From the NCBI RefSeq assembly GCF_030270585.1, contig NZ_BSYI01000016.1, positions 1 to 64,000 on the forward strand: 64,000 nt of DNA. The letters are read 5' to 3'. The stretch's first letter is position 1, and each line of letters opens with the position of its first letter. Below, piece by piece: positions 8,575 to 18,149 of the stretch. A program made the position numbers and the translations under genes. The notes below the pieces were generated by a model. That model searched no databases and was not told the origin of the DNA. It worked only from the letters and a program-made list of their open reading frames with translations. Source of the DNA: Paralimibaculum aggregatum (lineage in GTDB: Bacteria; Pseudomonadota; Alphaproteobacteria; Rhodobacterales; Rhodobacteraceae).

Positions 8575-9840
8575 GTGCTCGAGGACAAACCCGGCCTGAT
8601 CGATGAAATCCGCGACCGCTTCGCCCATGTCGAGAGCTGCCCGTTCACCGGCCCGCGCATCTTCTTCGAGAATGCCGGTGGCGCGCTGACGCTGAAATCC
8701 GTCGTCGAGCGCAGCGCCCACTATGCCGCGATCCCGGACAACCAGGGCCGCGACAACCCGGCCGCGAAGGCGCTGATGGCGACCATCGCCGAGGCGCGCA
8801 TGCTGACCAAGCGCTTCTTCAACGTGGAGGCCGGGCAGATCTTCGTCGGCGAGAGCGGCACCGAGCTGCTCTTCCGCCTGATCTCCACCGCCTGCATGGG
8901 TGTCGGCCCCGGGCGCCCGGGCGGGCGCGTGCTGAGCTCGACGCTGGAGCACCCGGCCTCGCGCAGCGCCGCGCACCGCTGGTCGGAGGCCGCCGGCATG
9001 GCGCATGTGCTGGCGGCGCATGACGATGCCACCGGAACCGTGACGGCGGAGCACTACCGCCCGCATCTCGGGCCGGACCTGCGCGTCGCCACCATCATCC
9101 ACACCTCGCCGGTGACCGGCATGGGGGTCGACATCGCCGCCATCGCGCGGGAGATCCGGGCCGCCGCGCCGGACTGCCTGATCATCGTCGACGGCATCCA
9201 GCACGCCGCCCATGGCGGGATCGACCTCGCGGCCGCGGATATCGACGGCTACGCGATCTCGCCCTACAAGGTGTTCTCGCGGCACGGCTACGGCATCGCC
9301 TGGGCCTCGGACCGGCTGACTGCCCTGCCCCGCAACGCACTCGACGGCGGGCCGGCGGAGAACTGGGAGCTCGGCACCCGCGACACCGGCGCCTATGCCA
9401 CCTTCGCCGAGGTGATCCGCTATCTCGACTGGCTCGGCGGCGCGGTCTCCGACGAGACCGAGCCGCGGGCGCGGCTCGAGGCGGCAGCGGCGGCGATCCA
9501 CGCGCATGAGCACCGGCTGACCGAGGCGATGCTGCATGGCACCGGCAATCATGGCGGGCTGGCCGGGATCGAGGGCGTGCGGATCCTCGGCGGGGTCGAG
9601 AACCCGGCGCGCGAGGGGCTCGTCTCGTTCTGGATCGAGGGGCGGCCCTCGCCGGAGATCGTCGCGGCGCTGAACGCGCGCGGCATCCGCACCCATACCC
9701 GCAAGGACGACCACTATTCCGGCAACGTCCTCGTGCCGCTCGGCCAGCCGGACTGCGTGCGCGTCTCGCTCTGCCACTACAACACCACGGCGGAGGTGGC
9801 GCGCTTCCTCGAGGCGATGCGCGAGATCGCCGGGGGCTGA
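8575..9840 (+). CDS. Class V aminotransferase (PLP-dependent, cysteine desulfurase-like fold)
   Basis: 421 residues from GTG 8575, with AAGGA upstream. Fold-type I PLP features are present: VGESGTELL for phosphate binding, STLEHPASR, the Asp of VDGIQHAAHG that holds the pyridine nitrogen, and the Schiff-base Lys in SPYKVFSRHGYG. Length and motifs match the class V aminotransferase/desulfurase family. There is no conserved catalytic Cys loop as in IscS, so transamination or a beta/gamma-elimination is more likely than sulfur transfer. It lies between the racemase-family gene and an SDR, consistent with a shared catabolic pathway. The substrate is unknown. Confidence 0.82.
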   Translation: MLEDKPGLIDEIRDRFAHVESCPFTGPRIFFENAGGALTLKSVVERSAHYAAIPDNQGRDNPAAKALMATIAEARMLTKRFFNVEAGQIFVGESGTELLFRLISTACMGVGPGRPGGRVLSSTLEHPASRSAAHRWSEAAGMAHVLAAHDDATGTVTAEHYRPHLGPDLRVATIIHTSPVTGMGVDIAAIAREIRAAAPDCLIIVDGIQHAAHGGIDLAAADIDGYAISPYKVFSRHGYGIAWASDRLTALPRNALDGGPAENWELGTRDTGAYATFAEVIRYLDWLGGAVSDETEPRARLEAAAAAIHAHEHRLTEAMLHGTGNHGGLAGIEGVRILGGVENPAREGLVSFWIEGRPSPEIVAALNARGIRTHTRKDDHYSGNVLVPLGQPDCVRVSLCHYNTTAEVARFLEAMREIAGG

Positions 9841-9882
9841 GGCGCGGGCAAGGGGCAACACCACAGACAGGGAGGGAGACCC

Positions 9883-10632
9883 ATGCGGTTGCAGGACAGG
9901 ACGGCGCTCGTCACCGGCGCGGCCTCGGGCTTCGGGCGCGAGATCGCCCGGCGCTTCGCGGCGGAGGGCGCGCGCGTCGCGGTGCTGGATCTCAATGGCG
10001 CGGGCGCGGCCGAGGTCGCCGGCGAGATCGGCGGCAACGCGCTGGCGGTGACCTGCGACGTCACCGACGGCGCGGCGGTGGCCGGCGCCTTCGCGCAGGT
10101 CGCCGATGCCTTCGGGCGGGTCGAGATCGTGGTGAACAATGCCGGCTGGAGCCACCCCAACGGGCCGCTCCTCGATGTCGACTACGCGACCTTCCGCAAG
10201 GTCTATGCGGTGAATGTCGACTCGATCTTCCACATGACCCATGCCGCGGTGCCGCACTGGCGCGAGGCGGGCGGCGGCGTGATGCTCAACATCGGCTCGA
10301 CCGCCGGCATCCGCCCGCGCCCCGGCCTCACCTGGTACAACTCCTCGAAGGGCGCGGTGAACCTGATGACCCGCTCGCTGGCGGTGGAGCTGGCGCCGGA
10401 CCGGGTGCGGGTGAACGCGATCGCCCCGGTGATGGGCGAGACGGCGCTGCTCGAGACCTTCATGGGCGTGCCGGACACGCCGGAGAACCGCAAGCGCTTC
10501 CTCGCCACGATCCCGCTCGGGCGGCTCTCGACCCCGGCGGACATTGCCAATGCCGCGCTCTATCTCTGCTCCGACGAGGCCGATCTCGTCACCGGCGTGG
10601 TGCTGGAGGTGGATGGCGGCCGCACCATCTGA
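9883..10632 (+). CDS. SDR family oxidoreductase
   Basis: 249 residues from ATG 9883, after AGGGAGGGAGACCC. Classical SDR motifs: TGAASGFG near residue 12, CDVTD, NNAG near 85, NIGS for the Ser position, and the catalytic pair YNSSK. The C-terminal TGVVLEVDGG is the standard end of 3-ketoacyl reductase/glucose-dehydrogenase-like enzymes. It lies 42 bp behind the aminotransferase and probably belongs to the same transcript, where it would oxidise or reduce a pathway intermediate. The closely following convergent esterase gene suggests that the unit ends here. Confidence 0.88.
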   Translation: MRLQDRTALVTGAASGFGREIARRFAAEGARVAVLDLNGAGAAEVAGEIGGNALAVTCDVTDGAAVAGAFAQVADAFGRVEIVVNNAGWSHPNGPLLDVDYATFRKVYAVNVDSIFHMTHAAVPHWREAGGGVMLNIGSTAGIRPRPGLTWYNSSKGAVNLMTRSLAVELAPDRVRVNAIAPVMGETALLETFMGVPDTPENRKRFLATIPLGRLSTPADIANAALYLCSDEADLVTGVVLEVDGGRTI

Positions 10633-10701
10633 CGCGGCGCGGCGGGGCGGCGCCCCGGCAGCCCGGCGCTGGCGGCGATGGCCGGCCGCGCCCGCCCGCC
10701 G

Positions 10702-11634
10702 TCAGCCGCCCTGGCGCGCCGCGAGCGTGCGGAAGAAGCGCTCCACCGCCTCGGTCGCGGAGAAATCCCGGTTGGTCTGCCCGACGATGCGGGTGCCGAG
10801 CCGCGAGGGCCGCGCGCCGGGCCAGGTATGCCCGCCGCCCTCCACCACATAGTGCAGCAGCGGCGCGGCGCAGGCGCGGTAGGTGCGCAGCTCCACCGTC
10901 GAGCCATCGGCCGGGTCGCGGTCCGGCAGCGGGCGCACGTCGTAGCCGGCGCAGCGGTTGCGCGCGGCCAGCCGCTCGAGGCTCTCGGCGATCGGGCGCA
11001 CCCAGCCGCGGTCGCGGATCAGCGGGTTCCAGCCGCCGATGCGCCCGCCCTCCGGCGGCACGATGGTGTCGTCGGTGCCGTGGATCACCAGCACCGGCCG
11101 CGGCGGCCCGTCGGGGCAGGCATAGCTCCAGGGGAAGCTGGCGATGGCGACCGCGGCGCCGGCCACCAGGTCCGGCGCCTCGCAGAGCAGCCGCAGCACC
11201 ATCATGCCGCCGATCGACGGGCCGGCGAAATAGACCCGCGACGGGTCGATCCGCCCGGCCGCGGCAAGCCGCCCGATCAGCGCGCGCAGGAAGCCGATAT
11301 CGTCGGCGGTGTCGTAGGGCCGCCCGGCATGGTCGGTGCGCCCGTCGTTCCAGTCTCCCTCGGCGCGGGCGGCGGGCCAGAGCACCACCCAGCCCTCGCG
11401 CGCGAGGCCGACCCGGGCCTTGCGGCGCACGGTGCGCGGCCCGGCCAGCCCGCCATGCAGCGCCACCAGCACCGGCGCGTTGCGCACGTTGCGCGGCGCA
11501 TCCATCAGCGCCTCGCGCGCCACCCCCTCATGCACCAGGGTGACGCGCCGGGTCTCGACGGCGCCGCCGGGCCCCGCGAACAGTGCGGCGAGCAGCGCCA
11601 GCAGGGCGACGGGCGCGAGAGGCAGATGCGGCAT
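10702..11634 (-). CDS. Secreted PHB-depolymerase/feruloyl-esterase-like hydrolase
   Basis: 310 residues. ATG 11634 is preferred, with GGAG upstream; a longer open frame to 11793 only reads through the tRNA-Gly and has no ribosome site. The N-terminus is a signal peptide (APVALLALLAALFAG). The mature part is an alpha/beta hydrolase of the LpqC/poly(3-hydroxybutyrate) depolymerase type: LVALHGG near the start, nucleophile elbow GPSIGG, VLVIHGTDDTIVPPEGG carrying the acid, and EGGGHTWPG carrying the catalytic His. It probably cleaves esters in the periplasm or outside the cell. Convergent with the SDR gene; no operon partner is apparent. Confidence 0.85.
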   Translation of the reverse strand: MPHLPLAPVALLALLAALFAGPGGAVETRRVTLVHEGVAREALMDAPRNVRNAPVLVALHGGLAGPRTVRRKARVGLAREGWVVLWPAARAEGDWNDGRTDHAGRPYDTADDIGFLRALIGRLAAAGRIDPSRVYFAGPSIGGMMVLRLLCEAPDLVAGAAVAIASFPWSYACPDGPPRPVLVIHGTDDTIVPPEGGRIGGWNPLIRDRGWVRPIAESLERLAARNRCAGYDVRPLPDRDPADGSTVELRTYRACAAPLLHYVVEGGGHTWPGARPSRLGTRIVGQTNRDFSATEAVERFFRTLAARQGG

Positions 11635-11732
11635 GAGGCGGCTCCATCCGGCGTTGCAGACACCAACGAAACTGGGGTCGGCGGCGCGCGATGTCGAGGG
11701 GGGAGCCGCTGCCTGGGGACGCCGGGAGGGGA

Positions 11733-11807
11733 TGGAGCGGGCGATCGGGATCGAACCGACGACATTCAGCTTGGGAAGCTGACGTTCTACCACTGAACTA
11801 CGCCCGC
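11733..11807 (-). tRNA. tRNA-Gly (anticodon CCC), CCA encoded
   Basis: The minus strand folds into a full cloverleaf. The acceptor GCGGGCG pairs with CGCCCGC; the D-arm is GTTC/GAAC around AGTGGTA. The anticodon stem TCAGC/GCTGA holds loop TTCCCAA with anticodon CCC, and the T-arm is GTCGG-TTCGATC-CCGAT. The discriminator T is followed by genomic CCA (11735-11733). Length is 72 nt plus CCA. It lies about 100 bp upstream of the esterase start. Confidence 0.96.
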
Positions 11808-11888
11808 GCTCAGCGCTACCTACGACGGCGCGGTTTTGCCGTCAAGCGGCTGGCGCGCCTGCCCGTGCGCCAGCCGTCACCGCCTGGC

Positions 11889-13436
11889 TCAGGCGAACCA
11901 CCAGCGCTCGATGAAGCGCCCGCCGTCGAGCGCATAGTTCGACGACACCTCCGGCCCGTGGGCGATACGGTCCGACATCGCATCGACGAAATTCGCGAAG
12001 CCCCAGACCAGCGCGCCGCCCAAGTCGCGCAGGATGCCCTGCATCTCGCCGTAGATCTCGGCGCGGAGCGCGCTGTCGGTCTCGGCCCGGCCCATGGCGA
12101 GGAGCTGGTCGAAGCGCTCATGCGAGAAATGCGTGTCGTTCCAGTTGGCGCCGGAGGCATAGCCCTGCGCGAACATCCAGTCGCAGGTCGGCCGCCCGCC
12201 CCAATAGGCGGCGCACCAGGGGCGCTTCAGCCAGATGTTCGACCAGTAGCCATCCGCCGGCACCCGCTCGACGCGCATGTTGATGCCGGCCTTCGCGAGC
12301 TGGCCCTGCATCAGCACCGCCGCATCGGTCGCCCCGGCATAGGCGGCGTCGGAGGCCGCGAGCACCAGTTCCTCGCCGCCATAGCCGGCCTTCTTCAGGT
12401 GATGCCGCGCGCGGTCGAGATCCTGCACCCGCTGGGGCAGATCGGCGTGGAAGGGCACCGAGGGCGCGATCGGATGATCGTTGCCGAGCGTGCCGTGCCC
12501 CCTGAGCACCCGCGCCATCAGCGCCTCGCGATCGACCGCATGCTTGATCGCCAGCCGCAGGTCGTTGTTGTCGAAGGGCACCATGTCGGTGCGCATCGGG
12601 GTGGTGTAGTGCAGGAAGCCGGTGGATTCCTCGATCCGCAGCCCGGGGCGCCGGCCGAGCAGGTCGGCGGTCTTGAGATCCACCCGGTTCATCAGGTCGA
12701 CCTTGCCCGTGGCCAGCGCCGCCGCCCGCGCCGCGGCATCGCCGACAAAGAGGATCTCGACCTCGTCGAAATGCGCGCGGCCCGCCTTCCAGTGGTCGTC
12801 GCGGCGGCGCAGCACGGTGCGCACCCCGGGCTCGAAGCTCTCCAGCACGTAGCCGCCGGTGCCGACATAGTCGCGCCAGTTCGCCCTGCCGCCCTCGGCG
12901 GGCATAAGCAGCAGGTGGTAGTCGGCCATCAGATAGGGGAAATCGGCATTCGGCCCGTCGAGCACGAAGCGCAGGATGCCGTCCTCCGGCGCCTCGATGC
13001 GGGCGATCCCGGCCACCACGTCGCGCGCGGCGGAGGTCGAGCCCTCGCCCCGGTGGTGGTCGATCGAGGCGGCGACATCCGCCGCGGTGAGCCTGCGCCC
13101 GTCGGAGAAGGTCACGTCCCGGCGCAGGCGGAAGGTCCAGGTGGCGGCGTCGGGCGTGCTCTCCCAGCTCTCGGCGGCATCGCCCACCAGTTCGCCCGAG
13201 GGGGCGATCTCGGTCAGCGTGGAATGCGTCGCGAAGCCCACCGCGATCATGTAGTTGTCGGCATAGCCCTGCGGGTCGAGCGTGTCGGAGGTCGAGCCCT
13301 CGGCGATCGCCACGCGCAGCCGCCCGCCCGGCTTCGGCCCGGTGGCGCGCGCCGGCGCGGCGAAGGCGGCGCCAAGGGCCAGCGCGCCGGCCCCTTCGAT
13401 GAAGCCCCGGCGGGTGGTGGTGTGGAAGGCGGACAT
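11889..13436 (-). CDS. ABC transporter substrate-binding protein, family 5 (peptide/opine/nickel type)
   Basis: 515 residues. ATG 13436 has GGGAGA upstream and gives an N-terminus with a twin-arginine motif, TTRRGFIEGAGALALG, followed by APARA, so Tat export to the periplasm is likely. The mature protein is a SBP_bac_5 (DppA/OppA-like) binding protein: LRVAIAEGSTSDTLDPQ, LVGDAAESWE, TWTFRLRRDVTFSDGRRLTAADV and VGTGGYVLESFEPG in family order. No permease or ATPase gene lies nearby, so it either works with a transporter elsewhere or is an orphan. It lies 64 bp downstream of a PcaB-like lyase on the same strand. The ligand is unknown. Confidence 0.87.
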   Translation of the reverse strand: MSAFHTTTRRGFIEGAGALALGAAFAAPARATGPKPGGRLRVAIAEGSTSDTLDPQGYADNYMIAVGFATHSTLTEIAPSGELVGDAAESWESTPDAATWTFRLRRDVTFSDGRRLTAADVAASIDHHRGEGSTSAARDVVAGIARIEAPEDGILRFVLDGPNADFPYLMADYHLLLMPAEGGRANWRDYVGTGGYVLESFEPGVRTVLRRRDDHWKAGRAHFDEVEILFVGDAAARAAALATGKVDLMNRVDLKTADLLGRRPGLRIEESTGFLHYTTPMRTDMVPFDNNDLRLAIKHAVDREALMARVLRGHGTLGNDHPIAPSVPFHADLPQRVQDLDRARHHLKKAGYGGEELVLAASDAAYAGATDAAVLMQGQLAKAGINMRVERVPADGYWSNIWLKRPWCAAYWGGRPTCDWMFAQGYASGANWNDTHFSHERFDQLLAMGRAETDSALRAEIYGEMQGILRDLGGALVWGFANFVDAMSDRIAHGPEVSSNYALDGGRFIERWWFA

Positions 13437-13500
13437 GGGCAGTCTCCCGGATGGTTGCTGCAATGCGGGAGGCGAGACCTAGCCGCTCGGGCGCGCCCTG

Positions 13501-14844
13501 TCACGCGGAGCCGGGTTCCGTCAGGTGAGCGAAGGCCGCGCGCAGCCGGGCGATGAAGGCCGCCGCATTGGCCAGCATCGGCGCATCGTCCACCTCCGGC
13601 ACCGCAACGCCCCGCGCGGCGCAGAGCGGCGCGAGATGGTCGGCGAGGCGCCCGCCCTCCGCCGCCAGCGCCCGCGCCGCCTGCTTCAGCAGCCCCTGCG
13701 CCTCGCCGAGCGGCATCTCGCGGGCCAGCGCGAAGGCCAGCGCCTCGGCCCGCGCCGCGCCGCCGCCCGCCTCCAGCATCGCCGCCATGCGCGCCGGCCG
13801 CGGCGCGAGGCTGCCCGCCAGGTCGCCGGCGTGCAGCAGCCCCGCGCCGGTCGCCAGCAGCATCTGCGGCAGCACCGGCCATTCGAGGCTCCAGGCGGCG
13901 GCGTCGCGTTCCTCGGTGTGCAGCAGCGCGCCCGCCATGGTCGCCGCCGCGCCGGCATTCTGCCGCCCGAGCGCCACCAGCGTCTCGGCGAGCACCGGAT
14001 TGGCCTTCTGCGGCATGGTGGAGGACCCGCCGCCCTCGCCCGCGGTCATCTCCCCGATCTCGGAGCGGCCCATCAGCATGAGATCCGCGCCGATGCGCGC
14101 CAGCAGGCCGGAGACCATGGCGAGCCAGTTGGCCAGCTCCACCACGCCGTCCCGCTCGGTGCCCCAGGGCTTCGCCGCCGGGGCGAGGCCGAGCGCGTCG
14201 GCCAGCGCATCCATCGCCGCCGGGCCGGCCTCCCCCAGCACCGAGAGATTGCCCACCGCGCCGCCGAAGGGCACCACGAGCAGCCGCGGGCGCAGCTCCG
14301 CCAGCCGGTCGAGGCAGCGCCCGAGCGGCGCCGCCCAGGCGGCGATGCGCAGGCCCAGCGTGGTCGGCGCCGCGATCTGGGAGCGGGTGCGCCCGGCCAT
14401 CGCCAGCGTGGCATGGGCCTCGGCCGCCGCCAGCAGCGCGAGGGTCAGCCGCCGGAGCCGCCGCTCGAGGATCTCCAGCACCGGCCGCAGGCGCAGCAGC
14501 AGCGCGCCGTCCAGCACGTCCTGCGAGGTGGCGCCCCAGTGCACATGGCTGCCATGCGGCCCCGCCGCCGCGCGCAGCCGCGCCACCAGCGCCGGCACCG
14601 GAACGCCCGCCGAGCGGGTGCCGGCGGCCAGCTCCTCCGGCGCCACGGTGAGCCCGTCGAGCGCCGCCGCGATCGCCGGGCCCGCCGCCGCCGGGATCAG
14701 CCCGAGCCGCGCCTCGACCTCCGCCAGCGCCGCCTCGTAGCGGATCATCGCGGCGATCTCGGCCTGCGGCGTGAGGTGGGCGGCGATCTCCGGGTCGCCG
14801 AAGAGGCCGGCATAGACCGGGCTGTCGGAAAGGCTCGTGCTCAT
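13501..14844 (-). CDS. Adenylosuccinate lyase/fumarase superfamily lyase, PcaB-like
   Basis: 447 residues from ATG 14844, with GGAGG upstream. A frame extension to 15060 has no coding bias. Superfamily signatures are visible: HVHWGATSQDVLD, RTRSQIAAPTTLG and the mobile loop GEGGGSSTMPQKANP with the catalytic Ser. GSSTMPQKxNP and the overall length point to the 3-carboxy-cis,cis-muconate cycloisomerase/adenylosuccinate-lyase branch, whose cytoplasmic tetramers add or remove carboxylate-bearing groups. No other protocatechuate gene is nearby, so pcaB is not assigned. It precedes the family 5 binding protein on the same strand, which may supply its substrate. Confidence 0.82.
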   Translation of the reverse strand: MSTSLSDSPVYAGLFGDPEIAAHLTPQAEIAAMIRYEAALAEVEARLGLIPAAAGPAIAAALDGLTVAPEELAAGTRSAGVPVPALVARLRAAAGPHGSHVHWGATSQDVLDGALLLRLRPVLEILERRLRRLTLALLAAAEAHATLAMAGRTRSQIAAPTTLGLRIAAWAAPLGRCLDRLAELRPRLLVVPFGGAVGNLSVLGEAGPAAMDALADALGLAPAAKPWGTERDGVVELANWLAMVSGLLARIGADLMLMGRSEIGEMTAGEGGGSSTMPQKANPVLAETLVALGRQNAGAAATMAGALLHTEERDAAAWSLEWPVLPQMLLATGAGLLHAGDLAGSLAPRPARMAAMLEAGGGAARAEALAFALAREMPLGEAQGLLKQAARALAAEGGRLADHLAPLCAARGVAVPEVDDAPMLANAAAFIARLRAAFAHLTEPGSA

Positions 14845-17800
14845 CTCTGCCTCCTGCGGATCGGCGCGGACCGGGCGCCCGGCACGCCCGACTCCTAGCG
14901 CCGCCGCCGCCATCCCGAAACCGTTCCGGCGGGCTTGCGCGCCGTTCACGGTGGAATTTCGCGGTCCGGCGCCTGCGGCAACCGCCGGGGCGGCGCCAGG
15001 GTCTCCGCCAGGCGGGGATGGCGGCGGCCAGCCGAAACGCCGCGCAACCTGTCGTCGCATCCCCCCTTCCCGACCAAGGCAAGGCTAGGCGCTCACGGCC
15101 ACCGGGAACCTGGGCGAGTCGCCGGACCCGGGCCGGGTCGCACCGATCGCATCGCGGTTCCTCCGCGAGCGTCCGCGCAGGAGCGCGCCAAGAACCCGGC
15201 AACCGTCCGCCAGCGCCATCGCCTCTCGGGGCGCAAGCCGATGGCAACCTCGGCCTGCGCCGCAGACCATATCGACGATCCGGCCCCCCTGCCCGCAGCG
15301 CGGGATCTGCCGATCCGCCATATCGGCTGCAGGCGCTCGATTGCCCGGCAACGCGGTCCCCCGCCGGGAGGGGTCGTCCGGCAGCGGGCAGATCGCAGAA
15401 CGGCCGGGACGCAGGACAGGCCCAGCGGGCTCGCCGTCAGGCTGCGTCGGCTAGAAGGGCCGCTGCAACGGGAGATTTCGGTGCCGACGCGGTGCGCCGG
15501 ATCCGGATGACTGTACAGACCTGCTGCCGATGGCAGCTCCGTGGCGGCAAAGGGCAAGTACGCCATGGCGCGAACCAACCGACGGCAGACGATGCCGATG
15601 GTGGAGCCGCCCCCGGCGCTTATAAATCCCCGCACGGAGGAGCCCTATCCGTTGACGCCGACGATGCATCGACCAAAGCTTCAGCGGTGCAGCAGGTCAC
15701 GACGGTGGCGAAGAGGGCTGCAGGCATGGGCCGAAGCTTCGAGAATACGCGATGGAGACCGCGAGGGCGGCGACGATGGCGGGCCAAGGTGCTGTGAACC
15801 GGATGGCAGCAGTGTGCACGAGCAATATGCAGAACACCGTCGCCAGCCCCTCCGGTGCGGCGAAGGCGCGGTCGGCGATCAGCGCGGCGCGGGGGGGGCG
15901 AACGCGAGCCCTCTGCGGCTCTCTGCACGGGGCGCCTGCGCGCCGCCGGCCGAGACACGGTCGGGGAACGGCATCTGGCCGCGGATCGCGGCGATGTCCG
16001 CCGCCCCCGCCCCGGCCCGCGCCGGAGTTCGGCGGCACATGATCGGGCGCCAGCGTTTCCTGCAGCGCCCACGGCGGCACGAGGCAGATCGGCACGGTGC
16101 GCAGCGCCTGTCCGAGCCCGGCGCGCGGCTCGGCGGCGCGGCAGAGATGCGGGACAGCTCCAGCGAATTGGCGTGGCCGACCATACTGGCGAGGCCGATC
16201 CCGGCATTGCAGGCGACCCGATGAAGGCCAACCGCCTCGGCGCCAATCATGCCGCCGATCGCCAGCCTGCCGCCACGTTCCACGAGCGCCTGCACGGCGC
16301 TGATGCCGGCCAGCGGCGCGCGCACCCCCCCCGGCTCCAGGGCCGCAGCCGGCGAGCCAGGGCGGCACGGAGAGCATCCCGGGCGAGACGATGGCACGTG
16401 GATGCGCAACGGTCAGCAGTTTCTGCGCGGCGATCTGGGCACTTGTGATGGCAGTGGTGCCGCGCCTCCGGCTCTTTCGCATGGCGCACCCGGCCTGCAC
16501 AGCGGCGCCGGGCAGGACGGAGTGATCCGCCGCCGGCAGCGCGATCGTCCCGGCGACCTGCGCATCAACGATGGCAGCCGCGGTGGCGGCGGCGATGGCG
16601 AACGGAAACCGGCGGGCCAGAAGTGCCAAATCCGTACGGGCCGAAGCGCAGAGGTAACCTCAAGATCTGCATTGCGCCCGGAGTTCGGCTGCTGGCGGAG
16701 GTCGTGCTCGGCGCGTGCCCTCTAGATCTCGCCGCGGGCCTTCGCGGCGGGGAGATCGATGGCAGCTGCCTCCATGCTGCGCGGCCTCCCGCGTCGGATG
16801 GCTGAAGTGGCAACGTCTCTGCTCCATGCGCACCCGATGCCGGCCCTCGGGGTGGCCCGGGTCGCGTCCGCCGTGAAGCCGGTGCGCGAGGACTGCCATC
16901 GCCGGGCGGCGCGGCTGCATGCCGCCAGCGCGGTCTCCAGGCCCGGCCCGGTGCGGGTCGGCGGCGCCTCGGGAGCCAGTGCAGACCGCGCAGGCAAGGA
17001 TGTCATGGGCGCCAGCGAGGGCAAGGGCCTCGCCATCGCGCCGCTCGGCGCGGGGGCACCCGGCCGATGCCCATCTCTCGCAGCTTCGCGCGGGCAGCGG
17101 TGGGCAGGGCCGCGCGGTGAACCTCGCCGTCGGCATCGACGGCCGGCGACTTGCCGATGCCATGTTGATCGCGGGCGATGCGGTGGCGGTGCCGATCCGC
17201 GGGGGTTTGCCTTGGGCGCTGATGGTGCCCTGCCTCGTCTCCTCGCTGGGGAGTGGCGGTCCATCTCTCCACCTGGATGCGGCCCTCGCCGACCCATGCG
17301 GGCTCGGCCATCGGCAGGGACACCGGCGAGAGGCGGCGCGGTGGGCGCCTTGTGCAGGTGGTGGGCGGCATGGGCTCCGAGGGCGGCACCATGGCGGCCA
17401 CTGCCGGCCGCCTCGAGGCGCTGTTCCAGCGCTGCCCGGCTACCAGGAGGGCGATCGCGATTTGGCAGCGCTTCAGAGGCTGGCCGCGCCGCACCCGGCC
17501 GGTTGGTGCCGCCGGGCGATGGCGGCGCCGGCCATGGGAGCGCCGCGGCAAGCATCGCCAGGGTGGCGAAACCGGTCGCCGTGCCACGTGCATGTGGTGG
17601 ACTGCATGGGCTGCGAGGGCGGCACCGCGGCGGCCGGTGCTGGCCGCCACGCGGCGCTGGTCCCGCGCAGCCCGGCTACCCGGCGGGCGATCGCGGTCGG
17701 GCGGCGCTTCGGAGGCTGGCTGCGCCGCGCTCGGCCGCTTCGTGCCGCGGGGCGATGCCGGGGCCGGCCATGGCAGTGCGGCGGCATGCATCGCCGGGGT

Positions 17801-18149
17801 GGCGAAACTGGTCGCCGTGCCACGTACGGATGGTGGATGGCATGGACTGCGATGGCGGCACCGCGACGGCCGGTGCAGACCGCCACGCGGCGCTGTTCCC
17901 GCGCAGCCCGGTTACCAGGCGGGCGATCTCGATCGGGCGGCGCTTCGGGAACCTGCGGCGCCGGGCCCACCGTGCCGCGCTCGGTCGCTTCGTGCCGCGG
18001 GGCGATGCCGGCGCCGGTCGTGGCGGCGCGGTGGCAAGCACTTCCGGGGTGAGGAAACCGGTTGCCATGGCGCCCGGCGGCGGGGTGCTGGCGGCGATCC
18101 GGGCCGCGCGATGCCACGGCCCGGGTGGCTCCCGGGGCGCGTCTTGCCG
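14845..18149. other. 3.3-kb region without convincing genes, probably decayed DNA
   Basis: All six frames lack the strong G/C third-position bias and the ribosome sites seen elsewhere in the window. Open frames are Arg/Ala/Pro-rich composition artefacts. On the minus strand between about 15.6 and 16.6 kb, short hydrophobic stretches appear in different frames (for example PFAIAAATAAAIV near 16600, AIGGMIGAEAVG near 16240, PWPAIVAALAVSIAYS near 15760), separated by apparent frameshifts and a G-run near 15891. This suggests a broken membrane-protein gene, whose family I cannot name. The right third (17355-18065) is made of tandem repeats listed separately. Confidence 0.55.
17355..18065. repeat. 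Three imperfect tandem copies of a 236-bp unit
   Basis: The landmark GGGCGGCACC at 17381 returns at 17617 and, as TGGCGGCACC, at 17853, exactly 236 bp apart each time. Other shared landmarks are TGGTGG before it and, after it, CCACGCGGCGCTG, GGCGGGCGATC, CGGCGCTTCG, TTCGTGCCGCGGGGCGATGC and GCCGTGCCACGT. Because 236 is not a multiple of three, the same peptide-like string (for example SPATRRAI) appears in a different frame in each copy, so the array is not a coding repeat. Copies 2 and 3 are closest to each other. A weak, more diverged copy may precede the array. Confidence 0.85.

Noticed and set aside
11635-11793. N-terminal extension of the esterase to GTG 11793
   Set aside because: It translates the tRNA-Gly and its 3' flank; ATG 11634 has a ribosome site and starts a signal peptide.
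13501-14844. Assignment as pcaB (protocatechuate pathway)
   Set aside because: The family signature fits, but no other protocatechuate or ketoadipate gene lies nearby, so only the superfamily is given.
15697-16629. 310-codon minus-strand frame starting with a hydrophobic stretch
   Set aside because: Only the first part looks protein-like; codon bias is lost afterwards, and plausible continuations lie in other frames. Treated as part of the decayed region rather than a gene.
17355-18065. CRISPR-like array
   Set aside because: The units are 236 bp, imperfect and contiguous, with no short repeat/unique spacer pattern and no cas genes.
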